Below are positions 26,802-35,631 of a stretch of DNA of 64,000 bases, piece after piece. Below the pieces are notes generated by a model that had not been told where the DNA came from, made no database searches, and worked only from the letters and a program-made list of their open reading frames with translations. Each line of letters begins with the position of its first letter. Positions within the stretch are counted from its first letter, which is position 1. The translations under genes and the position numbers were made by a program. This DNA is from Thermococcus sp. EP1 (GTDB taxonomy: Archaea > Methanobacteriota_B > Thermococci > Thermococcales > Thermococcaceae), in assembly GCF_001317345.1 (NCBI RefSeq), contig NZ_JXCG01000006.1:1-64000 (forward strand), given 5' to 3'.

Positions 26802-28220
26802 TTGACCAATTTTGAGGTTGTAATGAAGTCTAATCATGAACTCCCTTCCGATGTTCTGAAACACTTAATTAGTATCCTGGGAAATAGGATCTCCACAAAA
26901 GATGTTGATCTTCTCTCATATAGCCGAGATTACTGGCCAATAACCCTTCACTGGATGCTCAAAGGAAAAATTCCTGCACTAGCAAGAGCCATTGTATGGC
27001 CTAAGAACACAAAAGAGGTGCAAGAAGTGGTAAAGATAGCATACGAAAATGATATTCCAATATATACTTACGGAGGTGGCTCTGGGGTTCTTGGCGGAGC
27101 TATTCCCGAACAAGGGGGAATAGTTGTAGACATGAAAAAAATGCGCTCTATCAAGCTTCATGAGGAAAACTTGTTGGTTGAAGTTGAAGCTGGCACGAAT
27201 GGCTATTATTTGGAAAAATACCTCAATAAAAAAGGATACACACTTGGTCATTTCCCACAATCTCTTTATCCCTCAACCATCGGTGGATGGATAGCCACTA
27301 AAGCAACCGGCCAATTTTCAACAAAATATGGCGGAATAGAAGACATGGTGCTAGGCCTTGAAGCAGTTCTTCCATGGGGAGATGTGGTAACTTTAAAACC
27401 TCATGTAAGAAGTGCGACAGGACCTGACTTGAAGACACTTTTTATTGGTAGTGAGGGAATTCTTGGAATAATCACAAAAGCTTGGCTTAAAATATGGCCT
27501 TATCCCGAAAAGAGAATACTGCTATCCTTTGCCTCAGAAACTCTTGAAGAAGCTCTCGACTCAGTGAACCGCATACTTAAAAGAGGCGCAAGACCAGCAG
27601 TTGTAAGGATATACGACGTTGTTGAGACTAAAAGACACTTTTACAAATTCGACGAAGTCTATGGAAAGATAGCTACCATTATCATACTTGAAGGAGATTC
27701 AAAACTTGTTGAAGCAGAAAAACAGATAATTGAAGAGGAGTTTAAAGGAAAGGCCCTTGGAGAAGACCTTGTAAAACACTGGTTAGAAACCCGATTTAAC
27801 GTAAAAGAGGCTTCAGAGTTCGCACCACTAGGGGTTGTGTTTGACACCATTGAAGTCTCTATTCACTGGAATAAAGCCATAAAACTGTATAGATCCCTGA
27901 TTAACGTTATGCGTTCTGTAAAGGGAACACTCTTTGCCTCTGCCCATGCTTCTCACTTTTATCCTCAAGGAGTGTGCTTTTATTTCACCTTTGCAGGGAT
28001 TCCCAAGGGAGATCCTACGGAGTACTACAACAAAGTATGGGATGCTGCTATGAAAACCACTCTTGAAGTGGGCGGAGCAATAAGCCACCATCATGGAATA
28101 GGGAGACAACGAGGTAAATGGCTCAAAGAAGATCTTGGACCTGCTTTTGAAGTACTGAAGAGAGTAAAGAATGCTCTTGATGAGAAAAAGATTATGAATC
28201 CCAGAAACATGGAGGTATGA
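26802..28220 (+). CDS. FAD-linked oxidase (GlcD / alkyl-DHAP-synthase-like)
   Basis: A 472-residue VAO-family flavoprotein. The PCMH-type FAD domain shows IYTYGGGSGVLGGAIPEQGGIVVD, YPSTIGGWIATKATGQFSTKYGG and GSEGILGIITKAWLKI; the C-terminal cap ends with AISHHHGIGRQRGKW and MNPRN. It could oxidise a 2-hydroxy acid such as glycolate or D-lactate, or act on a glycerol derivative. The start is TTG with GAGGTGAT upstream; ATG at 26823 is an alternative. It leads a six-gene operon and overlaps the next gene by a few bases. Confidence 0.85.
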   Translation: MTNFEVVMKSNHELPSDVLKHLISILGNRISTKDVDLLSYSRDYWPITLHWMLKGKIPALARAIVWPKNTKEVQEVVKIAYENDIPIYTYGGGSGVLGGAIPEQGGIVVDMKKMRSIKLHEENLLVEVEAGTNGYYLEKYLNKKGYTLGHFPQSLYPSTIGGWIATKATGQFSTKYGGIEDMVLGLEAVLPWGDVVTLKPHVRSATGPDLKTLFIGSEGILGIITKAWLKIWPYPEKRILLSFASETLEEALDSVNRILKRGARPAVVRIYDVVETKRHFYKFDEVYGKIATIIILEGDSKLVEAEKQIIEEEFKGKALGEDLVKHWLETRFNVKEASEFAPLGVVFDTIEVSIHWNKAIKLYRSLINVMRSVKGTLFASAHASHFYPQGVCFYFTFAGIPKGDPTEYYNKVWDAAMKTTLEVGGAISHHHGIGRQRGKWLKEDLGPAFEVLKRVKNALDEKKIMNPRNMEV

Positions 28221-28222
28221 AA

Positions 28223-29368
28223 ATGCCCAGAAAGTGGGACTGGCTGAAAGATGAGATCAAGGGCTTTGAACTGATCAGAAGTGCTCCATTGATCTTTAAA
28301 TTCATAAGTGGAAAGTTAAAAGGGCCAGATGATCTTGTAAAATGTGCTCTCTGTCCCAACATGTGCCGGCATGCATGTCCAATCAGCATAGTTGATGGAA
28401 AGGAAACCACATCTCCCGCTGGAAAAGCCAGAATAGCGTTCTTTATACGTGACGGAAAACTAGAGTTGAACTTGGAAAATATTGAGCCGCTTTATACGTG
28501 CCTCTCATGCGACGCATGCAGTCAGTGGTGCCCATTCGAGTTCTCTGTATCGAATTTAACAAGACCCATTAAAGAAGAGGCCGTCAAAAAAGGGATAACT
28601 TTTAAAGAATTTAGTGAAGTCTTTAAAAATCTTGAAGAATATGGATACGTCTATGGAGAACCTAGGGACAAAGAAATGGTAAAAGAGGGTAATATCCTTT
28701 ATTTAAGGGGGTGTACTATCAGGGAAAAATATCCCGAAGTCGAAAAGAAAGCTTCTAAAGTTCTTGAGAGTTTGGGATATCAACCCTTTACAACAAGCGA
28801 AAAGTGTTGTGGAATCCCTGCATATAATCTTGGAAATATTGCACTCTTCAAAAAGCTTGCAAAAGAGCAAGCTGAAATAATAAACTCTTCTGGAGCAGAT
28901 GTTGTGGTAACTTCTTGCCCCTCATGTGCCTACGCTTATCGGATGCTTTACCCAAAATACGGTATAAAGATTAATCCAAAGATCTTCCATATTACAGAAT
29001 TCCTCGAGGGGAAAATTAAGGGACTAAAAGCCAAAGGAACTGTAACGTTTCATGATCCATGCAAACTAGCCATAGGGCTTAAAAGACCCGAACTTCTTGA
29101 AAAACTTCTATTAAGCATAGAAGGTCTTGAAGTCAAATCTCCTAGAAGAAAAGGAAAGGAGACTTTCTGTTGCGGATATGGAGGAAGTGCGATACCACGC
29201 TTAAACGCACAGTTGGCAGACGAAATATCAAACGAACGTCTTAAAGAGCTTAAAGAAGAAGCTGACGTTATAGTAACTGCTTGTCCTACATGTAAACTCG
29301 CTTTTGAATCTAATTATGGAAAAGCTCTTGATATAGTGGAGCTTCTGTACGATGTTTTGAGGGGGTAA
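28223..29368 (+). CDS. CCG-domain iron-sulfur electron-transfer protein (GlpC/GlcF/HdrD-like)
   Basis: A 381-residue protein with two 4Fe-4S motifs (CALCPNMCRHACP and CLSCDACSQWCPFEF) and two CCG repeats (TSEKCCGIPAYNLG and ETFCCGYGGSAIP, each after its own CxxC segment). Such proteins carry electrons between a flavin dehydrogenase and quinone, heterodisulfide or ferredoxin. It sits between a FAD oxidase and a GlpA-like dehydrogenase and probably serves both. The ATG at 28223 is six bases after GGAGGT, which overlaps the upstream stop. Confidence 0.88.
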   Translation: MPRKWDWLKDEIKGFELIRSAPLIFKFISGKLKGPDDLVKCALCPNMCRHACPISIVDGKETTSPAGKARIAFFIRDGKLELNLENIEPLYTCLSCDACSQWCPFEFSVSNLTRPIKEEAVKKGITFKEFSEVFKNLEEYGYVYGEPRDKEMVKEGNILYLRGCTIREKYPEVEKKASKVLESLGYQPFTTSEKCCGIPAYNLGNIALFKKLAKEQAEIINSSGADVVVTSCPSCAYAYRMLYPKYGIKINPKIFHITEFLEGKIKGLKAKGTVTFHDPCKLAIGLKRPELLEKLLLSIEGLEVKSPRRKGKETFCCGYGGSAIPRLNAQLADEISNERLKELKEEADVIVTACPTCKLAFESNYGKALDIVELLYDVLRG

Positions 29369-29370
29369 AA

Positions 29371-31134
29371 ATGTCCTCCCTCGAGTCAAAAGTGGCTAAA
29401 ATATTGAAAAGATACCCATACGACATAACATTTGAAATAAAAGACAAAATCGTCTTTCTTTACGGGAATGTGGAAAAATACGAAGAATGGGTTGAAATAG
29501 GTCTGAGAATCGGAAAAATCAAAGGTGTTGATGGAGTAGTAAACAAAATAAAGTGGAGAGGTTTCCCAGAGGACAGATTTAAAGAAAAAGAAGAGAGAAG
29601 AAAAAAATTGTTTGAAAAGAACAGGGGGAAAGTAATCGGCGAATACGACGTCATCATAATTGGTGGTGGGATTATAGGCACCGCCATTGCTAGAGAGCTA
29701 TCTAGATATGATATTAAGATAGCACTTCTAGAAAAAGCGTCTGATATTGCCACTGGTGCATCTAAAGCAAACAACGGTATGATACATCCTGGAGTTGCAC
29801 CCCCTAGGAATACTCTAAAACGGAAGTTAAACATCAGAGGAAACGCTATGTATGATAAATGGGCAGAAGAATTGGGCTTTAAATTCAAGCGTGTTGGTAG
29901 TCTATGGCTAATAACACCAAGAACACTTGTTAGATACAAAAAATATCTACCTGGCCCTCTCTACAAGGTAGTCCTCAAATATATATTTCCATGGGTTGTT
30001 AAATTCAAAGGCATGAGAAACGGTGTGAAAGGGATTAAGATACTCCAAGACAAAGAAATTTTTAGACTAGAACCTTATGTGACTAAAGACACTCTAGCTG
30101 CAGTGTATGTTCCTTCCACAGGCATAGTAGACCCTTATGAAGTCACAATAGCACTGGCTGAAAATGCCAAAGAAAATGGTGTTGAAATCCACCTGAGAAC
30201 AGAAGTTGTTGGTTTCTTAAAGGAGAAAAATGCCATAAAAGGCGTAGTTACAAATAAAGGTGTTTTTTTGTGTAAATACGTTGTTAATGCTGCTGGAGTA
30301 TATGCTGACGAGATAGCAGAACTAGCTGGGGCAAGAGAATATACTATACATCCACGAAAAGGCGTTGAATTGATGTTTCACAAAGATACTGGAGAACTTA
30401 TCCATCATTGTCTATCGGAACTAGTTTTTCCGTCTCATCCCACGAGTAAGGGTGGTGGACTAAACCCCACAATACATGGAAACGTCATGTGGGGACCAAC
30501 TGCAGTTGAAGTTCCAGATAAAGAGGACACTTCAGTAAAAAGAGAGGAAATAGAGTTTGTTCTAAAGAGATATTCTACAATAATCCCCAACTTTCCCAGA
30601 GAGCAAATGATAAGATACTTTGCCGGTGTAAGAGCTCCCACATTTACAGAGGATTTTATAATTAGACCTGCAAAATGGGTGAAAAACTTCCTTCATGTTG
30701 CGGGAATACAATCTCCCGGCCTTGCATCAGCGCCAGCAATAGCAGAGTATGCAATAGAGAAACTCAAAGCAATGGGATTAGAATTGAAAGAGAATCCACG
30801 CTTTAACCCAAGGAGGAGCCCAATTCCAACAACTGCAGAAATGAGCATAGAGGAATTAGACAAACGAATAATGGAAAATCCAAAGTGGGGAAATATCGTC
30901 TGTACATGTGAGCTTGTCTCAGAAGCAGAGATTATTGAAGCTATCAACCGAGGAGCTTACACACTAGATGCCATTAAAAGACGGACACGAGCAGGAATGG
31001 GTACTTGTCAAGGGAGTTACTGTACACTAAAAATAGCTGAAATTCTCTCCAGAGAACTTGGAGTTCCACTAAATGACATACTCAAGGAAGAAGCCAAGCT
31101 CTTTAATGGACCAGTAAGAGGTGAGGCCCCTTGA
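29371..31134 (+). CDS. FAD-dependent glycerol-3-phosphate dehydrogenase (GlpA-like) with BON-like and BFD domains
   Basis: A 587-residue fusion. Residues about 1-66 resemble a BON domain (a small alpha-beta unit ending GVDGVVNKI). Then a DAO-type flavoprotein starts with YDVIIIGGGIIGTAIARELS and contains GASKANNGMIHPGV and HVAGIQSPGLASAPAIAEY. The C-terminus is a BFD-type 2Fe-2S domain with Cys511, Cys513, Cys546 and Cys551. It should oxidise sn-glycerol-3-phosphate to dihydroxyacetone phosphate and pass electrons through the Fe-S domain. Next to an FGGY kinase and an NAD/FAD oxidoreductase, it forms the core of glycerol catabolism. The N-terminal BON-like part is unusual for GlpA. Confidence 0.87.
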   Translation: MSSLESKVAKILKRYPYDITFEIKDKIVFLYGNVEKYEEWVEIGLRIGKIKGVDGVVNKIKWRGFPEDRFKEKEERRKKLFEKNRGKVIGEYDVIIIGGGIIGTAIARELSRYDIKIALLEKASDIATGASKANNGMIHPGVAPPRNTLKRKLNIRGNAMYDKWAEELGFKFKRVGSLWLITPRTLVRYKKYLPGPLYKVVLKYIFPWVVKFKGMRNGVKGIKILQDKEIFRLEPYVTKDTLAAVYVPSTGIVDPYEVTIALAENAKENGVEIHLRTEVVGFLKEKNAIKGVVTNKGVFLCKYVVNAAGVYADEIAELAGAREYTIHPRKGVELMFHKDTGELIHHCLSELVFPSHPTSKGGGLNPTIHGNVMWGPTAVEVPDKEDTSVKREEIEFVLKRYSTIIPNFPREQMIRYFAGVRAPTFTEDFIIRPAKWVKNFLHVAGIQSPGLASAPAIAEYAIEKLKAMGLELKENPRFNPRRSPIPTTAEMSIEELDKRIMENPKWGNIVCTCELVSEAEIIEAINRGAYTLDAIKRRTRAGMGTCQGSYCTLKIAEILSRELGVPLNDILKEEAKLFNGPVRGEAP

Positions 31135-32387
31135 AAGCCTATAACTATGACGTTGTTGTAATTGGTGGTGGCCCATCAGGCCTCGCCGCAGCTACAAAGC
31201 TTGCTGAAAAGGGATACAAAGTCTCACTCATAGAAAGAAAAGACGAACTGGGAGGAATCCTAGATCAATGCATTCATGATGGGTTCGGAACCAAGCTCTT
31301 CAATAAAGCCCTTTCAGGACCTGAATTCGCAAGCTTTTTCATAAACAAAGCAGAGTCACTTGGAATTGACATACATCTAAACACGTACGTAAAGAACGTT
31401 GAAATCAAAGAAAACGAGAAAGAGATAGTGGCTATAAGTCCACAAGGTGTCAAAAACATAAAAACAAAAGCAATAGTGTATGCGGTAGGATGTAGGGAGA
31501 GACATCAATTTGAAATAAAAATTGGTGGCACTAGGCCTGCAGGTGTATACACAGCCGGAATGGTGCAACGACTTATCAATCTTTATGGGATCCTTCCTGG
31601 AAAGAACATACTCATAGTGGGTGGTGGAGATGTGGGGATGATCGTCGCAAGGCATCTTTATCTTGAAGGAGCAGAAAACCTCCTTATTGTATTTCCCGAA
31701 AAACGATTTGCTGGATTACCAAGAAATGTACAACAATGTGTTTTAGATTTTGGAATTCCATATCGGCCCCAGACAGTAGTAAAAGAGATAATTGGAAAAG
31801 AAAGGGTTGAAGGGGCTATTCTGGTTAGAGTAGACGAAAGATGGAAACCCATACCCGGAACTGAGGAACTTTATCCCTGTGACACAATCATTCTCTCTGT
31901 AGGCCTTATTCCTTATTCATTAAAACTCAAGAAAATCGGAGCAAAAATAGATCCAAAAACTAAAGGACCCGAAATAAACGAGTTCTTTGAAACCACAATT
32001 GAAGGGGTATTTGCAGTTGGGAACCTTGTTCAAATATTTGATTATGTAGATGACGCAGTTGAAAGTGCACTAATAGCTGCCAATGGAGTTGAAAAGTATC
32101 TAAACCAAGAACCAAAGGAAAAAACCGTAGAATTCGTTCCTGGCAAATACATTAGAGCCCTTATCCCACACAGAATCGAGTGGAAAGACGATAGAAATAT
32201 TATAGCATTTTTCCGAGTAAATACAGAAAAAGAAAACGCCTATATAGAACTAAGAGATGAGAATGGTAACTTGCTCAAGAGATACTTCCGGAGATACATA
32301 AGGCCTTCTACACTTGAGAGAATAGAAATCCCAAGAGAGCTAATACAAGACAAAAGGCAGGTGACCCTAAATGTCTCAGAAGACTGA
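31131..32387 (+). CDS. NAD(P)/FAD-dependent oxidoreductase of the glycerol operon
   Basis: A 418-residue two-dinucleotide-binding flavoprotein: FAD motif VVVIGGGPSGLAAATKLAEKG at the N-terminus, NAD(P) motif ILIVGGGDVGMIVARHL in the middle and the FAD-contact GVFAVGNLVQIFDYVDDA. It probably moves electrons between the GlpA-like dehydrogenase and NAD(P) or oxygen, as in G3P dehydrogenase complexes. It starts at TTG 31131 overlapping the upstream stop (TTGA), with GAGGTGAGG before it. Confidence 0.85.
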   Translation: MKAYNYDVVVIGGGPSGLAAATKLAEKGYKVSLIERKDELGGILDQCIHDGFGTKLFNKALSGPEFASFFINKAESLGIDIHLNTYVKNVEIKENEKEIVAISPQGVKNIKTKAIVYAVGCRERHQFEIKIGGTRPAGVYTAGMVQRLINLYGILPGKNILIVGGGDVGMIVARHLYLEGAENLLIVFPEKRFAGLPRNVQQCVLDFGIPYRPQTVVKEIIGKERVEGAILVRVDERWKPIPGTEELYPCDTIILSVGLIPYSLKLKKIGAKIDPKTKGPEINEFFETTIEGVFAVGNLVQIFDYVDDAVESALIAANGVEKYLNQEPKEKTVEFVPGKYIRALIPHRIEWKDDRNIIAFFRVNTEKENAYIELRDENGNLLKRYFRRYIRPSTLERIEIPRELIQDKRQVTLNVSED

Positions 32388-32736
32388 GATTTTATGTATA
32401 AAATGTCCAAAAGGGTGTCTTCTGAGAATAACTATTGGAACCAACGAAGTAAAAGTAGAGGGTAATGAATGTCCATTAGGAGAGAGATATGGAATAGAGG
32501 AGATTAAAAATCCAAAAAGAATCGTTACATCAACTGTTAGAATATTAAATGCCAGATATCCTCGTTTACCAGTTAGAACGTCTGAACCAGTCCCCAAAGA
32601 AAAGATAAAGGAAGTTATAAACAATCTTAAGAATGTAGTAGTTAAGGCCCCCGTGAAAAAAGGGCAAATTATTGTTAAGAACGTAGCTAATACGGGTGTT
32701 GATATTATAGCTGAGAGGGATATGGAGAGGGTTTAG
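32371..32736 (+). CDS. DUF1667 small Cys-rich protein
   Basis: A 121-residue protein with conserved Cys pairs near the N-terminus (LCIKCPKGC and NECPLGERYG), likely binding a metal or Fe-S centre, and a C-terminal DUF1667 domain. In bacteria and archaea it accompanies GlpA- and GlpK-type genes and is probably an electron-transfer subunit of the G3P dehydrogenase complex. The first codons overlap the upstream gene by 17 bases. Confidence 0.83.
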   Translation: MSQKTEILCIKCPKGCLLRITIGTNEVKVEGNECPLGERYGIEEIKNPKRIVTSTVRILNARYPRLPVRTSEPVPKEKIKEVINNLKNVVVKAPVKKGQIIVKNVANTGVDIIAERDMERV

Positions 32737-34242
32737 ATGGAGTATTTTCTTGTTTTAGATGTTGGAACAACTAATGTGAAAGCATTAGCCTTTTCAGACG
32801 GAAAACTAATAGCTAACTTCGAGAAACGCCTAAAACCTCACTACCCAAAACCTGGATGGGTAGAAGAAGATCCAAAGGAAGTTATTAAGATTGTGTACAA
32901 GCTTTTAGACAAAGCTGAAGAAAAACTTGGAAATCCTCTCGGAGTAGCACTCACCAACCAGAGAAGCAGTACTGTCTTATGGGATAAAAATACCGGTGAA
33001 CCACTTTACAACATGATTACATGGCAAGATACTAGAACCGAGGCAATCATTGAAGAGTTTTCCTCTAAGTTCCTCGTTAAATTAGGAAATGCCCTTGGGA
33101 AGGTTCTTGGTCTCCTTTCCAAACCCCTACCATTCATAAAGAATACAAAAAAAGGAGCATATATAATTACACTGGCATACGTAAAGTTTGGCACCACTCA
33201 CTCGTCAATGCATCTTCGATGGCTCATAGACAATATAGCGGAAGTAAAACTGGCAATTGAGAATGGAACCGCTCTTTTTGGTACTGTTGACTCTTGGATC
33301 GCATGGAACTTAACTGGAAAACAAGTAACAGACTGTACAAATGCAAGTGCCACCGGCCTCTTTGATCCTTTTTACTTAAAATGGAGTGATAATATTGCCA
33401 AAATCGTTGGCATCCCCCAAGGTATTCTTCCTAGTGTTGTGACAAATGACACTCCAATTGGAGAGATTAGGGACTATGGAATTCCTCTATTGACAATGAT
33501 CGCAGATCAACAAGCTTCTCTGTATATGGCAGGAGTCTCAAAAGGAACCACAAAAATGACAAATGGGACTGGAACATTCATAGATATAAACGTTGGAGAA
33601 AAACCCTTGCCTGGAGCAACAGGCCTTTATCCAATGATAGCTCTAGGAACTAGAAAAAAAGTTCTCTATCTCCTCGAGGGTTCAGTGATAACATCTGGGT
33701 CTGCAATAGACTGGCTTATGAATCTAGGAGTACTAAAAGACTATTCCGATATTCCTAAGGCCTTTGATCAAAGTGAAGATGAAATTATTGTCATTCCCGC
33801 TCTCTCAGGGCTTGGAACCCCTTATGTTAAACCAAATGTAAAAGGAGCAATTTTTGAACTTACACGAGGGACAAAAAAGGAGGATCTCATCTGCGGAATG
33901 ATAAAAGGGATAGCAATGAGATGCTCTGAAGTAATTGAGCACATAGAAAAAAATTCCCAAATAAATATTCATCCGATACTAGCTGATGGTGGACTCTCGA
34001 TAAGTGATGAATTCCTTCAGGCCGTGGCTGATTTCTCCTCAAAACAAATTTTACGGCCATTATATCTCAATGGATCAGCCTATGGAGCCTACATGCTTGC
34101 AAATGCTGTTTACTTTAAAAAAGACATAATAAAATCTTGGAAAACTCCCCCCATTGAAAAAACATTTTTACCAAGAAAGCAAAAAATGGAATTTAAAGAG
34201 AACTGGAAGAAAAAAGTGAAGAAGTTGATTGAAGCTTCTTAG
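32737..34242 (+). CDS. FGGY-family carbohydrate kinase, likely glycerol kinase
   Basis: A 501-residue FGGY kinase: ATP-phosphate loop LVLDVGTTNVKALAF, the substrate segment ALTNQRSSTVLWDKNTGEPLYNMITWQDTRT, catalytic Asp in MIADQQASLYMAGV and LADGGLSISDEFLQ. The NQR and WQDTR pattern is that of glycerol kinases, and the surrounding G3P dehydrogenase genes point to glycerol. It ends the operon and starts directly after the DUF1667 stop. Confidence 0.88.
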   Translation: MEYFLVLDVGTTNVKALAFSDGKLIANFEKRLKPHYPKPGWVEEDPKEVIKIVYKLLDKAEEKLGNPLGVALTNQRSSTVLWDKNTGEPLYNMITWQDTRTEAIIEEFSSKFLVKLGNALGKVLGLLSKPLPFIKNTKKGAYIITLAYVKFGTTHSSMHLRWLIDNIAEVKLAIENGTALFGTVDSWIAWNLTGKQVTDCTNASATGLFDPFYLKWSDNIAKIVGIPQGILPSVVTNDTPIGEIRDYGIPLLTMIADQQASLYMAGVSKGTTKMTNGTGTFIDINVGEKPLPGATGLYPMIALGTRKKVLYLLEGSVITSGSAIDWLMNLGVLKDYSDIPKAFDQSEDEIIVIPALSGLGTPYVKPNVKGAIFELTRGTKKEDLICGMIKGIAMRCSEVIEHIEKNSQINIHPILADGGLSISDEFLQAVADFSSKQILRPLYLNGSAYGAYMLANAVYFKKDIIKSWKTPPIEKTFLPRKQKMEFKENWKKKVKKLIEAS

Positions 34243-34243
34243 G

Positions 34244-34257
34244 CAACCTTTATATTT
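34244..34257 (+). promoter_or_regulatory. TATA box of the AIR-synthase-family gene
   Basis: CCTTTATATTTC about 35 bases before the ATG at 34288, with GGGGATG in the leader as ribosome binding site. Confidence 0.5.
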
Positions 34258-34287
34258 CTCCCCAGTGACTCAATAAGGGGATGAAAG

Positions 34288-35277
34288 ATGCTTCCAGGAA
34301 AAGTTCCTCCAGAAGTTCTTGAGAAAATCGTGTTTGGCTTTTTAGGAGCCAAAGACGAGAGAGTAATACTTAAATCAGGGGTAGGTATTGATGCTGCTGC
34401 AATTGACTTTGGTGAGAATGTTTTAGTTGCCTCAAGTGACCCAATAACTGGAGCGGAGAAACACATAGGCTTTTATGCAATTCACGTAAATGCAAATGAC
34501 GTTGCAACTTTTGGGGCAAAACCAAAATGGTTCCTCGCAACTATTCTCCTTCCCGAAAACTCCGATGAAACATTACTTAAAGAAATCATGGAAGATATGC
34601 ACGAAAATGCGAAGAAACTTGGAGTTTCTATAGTAGGAGGTCATACAGAGGTAACAATTGGGCTAAACAGACCAATAGTGATAGGAACAATGCTTGGAGA
34701 AGTTAAAAAGGAAAAACTCGTCAGGTCAAATGGTGCTAAGCCAGGAGACATGATAATTCTAACTAAGGGAGCCGGGATTGAAGGAACAGCAATCATAGCA
34801 AGCGAACATGAAGAAAAACTAAAAAACGCTTTTGGTAAAGAGCTTGTTAAAAGCGCAAAAGAATTTTTAGAAAAAATCAGCGTTGTGGAAGAAGCGCTCA
34901 TTGCTGCTGAAATAGGGGTAAATGCTATGCATGATCCAACAGAAGGTGGGATAGCAAACGGATTTCATGAGATGGCAGATGCTGCTGGGTTGGGCTTTAG
35001 GGTTTATTATGAAAAAATCCCGATAGCTAGCGAAACAAAGAAAATATGTGAGTATTTTAACTTAGATCCTCTGGCTCTTATAAGCTCAGGCTCACTTTTA
35101 ATAGCTGCTTCTAGAGAGAATGCAGACATTATAGTTAGAGCAATAAAAGAAAAAGGAATAGAAGCTGCAATAATCGGCGAATTCTTAAGAAACAACGAAA
35201 CCAAAGTTATTGTGAAAGACGGGAAAGAATTCCCCCTAAAAAGGCCTGAAAGTGATGAACTTTGGAAGATTTTTTAA
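34288..35277 (+). CDS. AIR-synthase/HypE-related protein
   Basis: A 329-residue PurM-fold protein. ATP-binding features include GVGIDAAAIDFG, SSDPITGAEKHIGFYAIHVNANDVATFGAKP, VGGHTEVT and AMHDPTEGGIANGFHEMADAAG. It aligns with HypE, which dehydrates carbamoyl on HypE's C-terminal Cys for NiFe-hydrogenase maturation, but the C-terminus here ends ESDELWKIF with no terminal Cys, so it cannot be a normal HypE. It is a separate archaeal AIR-synthase-related paralogue of unknown reaction. Confidence 0.82.
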   Translation: MLPGKVPPEVLEKIVFGFLGAKDERVILKSGVGIDAAAIDFGENVLVASSDPITGAEKHIGFYAIHVNANDVATFGAKPKWFLATILLPENSDETLLKEIMEDMHENAKKLGVSIVGGHTEVTIGLNRPIVIGTMLGEVKKEKLVRSNGAKPGDMIILTKGAGIEGTAIIASEHEEKLKNAFGKELVKSAKEFLEKISVVEEALIAAEIGVNAMHDPTEGGIANGFHEMADAAGLGFRVYYEKIPIASETKKICEYFNLDPLALISSGSLLIAASRENADIIVRAIKEKGIEAAIIGEFLRNNETKVIVKDGKEFPLKRPESDELWKIF

Positions 35278-35307
35278 GTTCTCTTTTCTATTATCTATGG
35301 TGGTTAC

Positions 35308-35631
35308 ATGGCCGATGTTGAAATGGCTAAAACGCTCATAAAAGTTGGAGGAATATTAAGTTTTATAGAGCCATTTCTTATAGCATTTATGCTTCTGTTA
35401 ACTGTGATAGGAGTATTATTTGCAGTCCCCTTTGCCATCCTTGGCTTTTGGATATATAACAGGGCAAACGAGTGCATTGAACTAATCGAAAATGGAGAGT
35501 ACAAAAAAGCAAAAGACAAGCTTTTGATCCCAGCTATAATTGCCCTCATTTTAACCAGTCGAGTTGGTGGAATATTAATGCTCCTTGGTTTGGTGTTGCT
35601 ACCCTCCGAAGAGTCTACTTCAACCTTCTAA
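35308..35631 (+). CDS. Small membrane protein, unknown
   Basis: A 107-residue protein with three hydrophobic stretches (about residues 13-32, 34-50 and 75-98) and a charged amphipathic loop NECIELIENGEYKKAKDKLL between them. No family is recognised. GGTGG precedes the ATG. It is co-directional with the HypE-like gene 30 bases upstream and overlaps the next, convergent gene by 17 bases. Confidence 0.7.
   Translation: MADVEMAKTLIKVGGILSFIEPFLIAFMLLLTVIGVLFAVPFAILGFWIYNRANECIELIENGEYKKAKDKLLIPAIIALILTSRVGGILMLLGLVLLPSEESTSTF

Noticed and set aside
34288-35277. Annotation as HypE hydrogenase maturation factor
   Set aside because: The essential C-terminal cysteine is missing and no hyp genes are adjacent, so only a HypE-related call is made.
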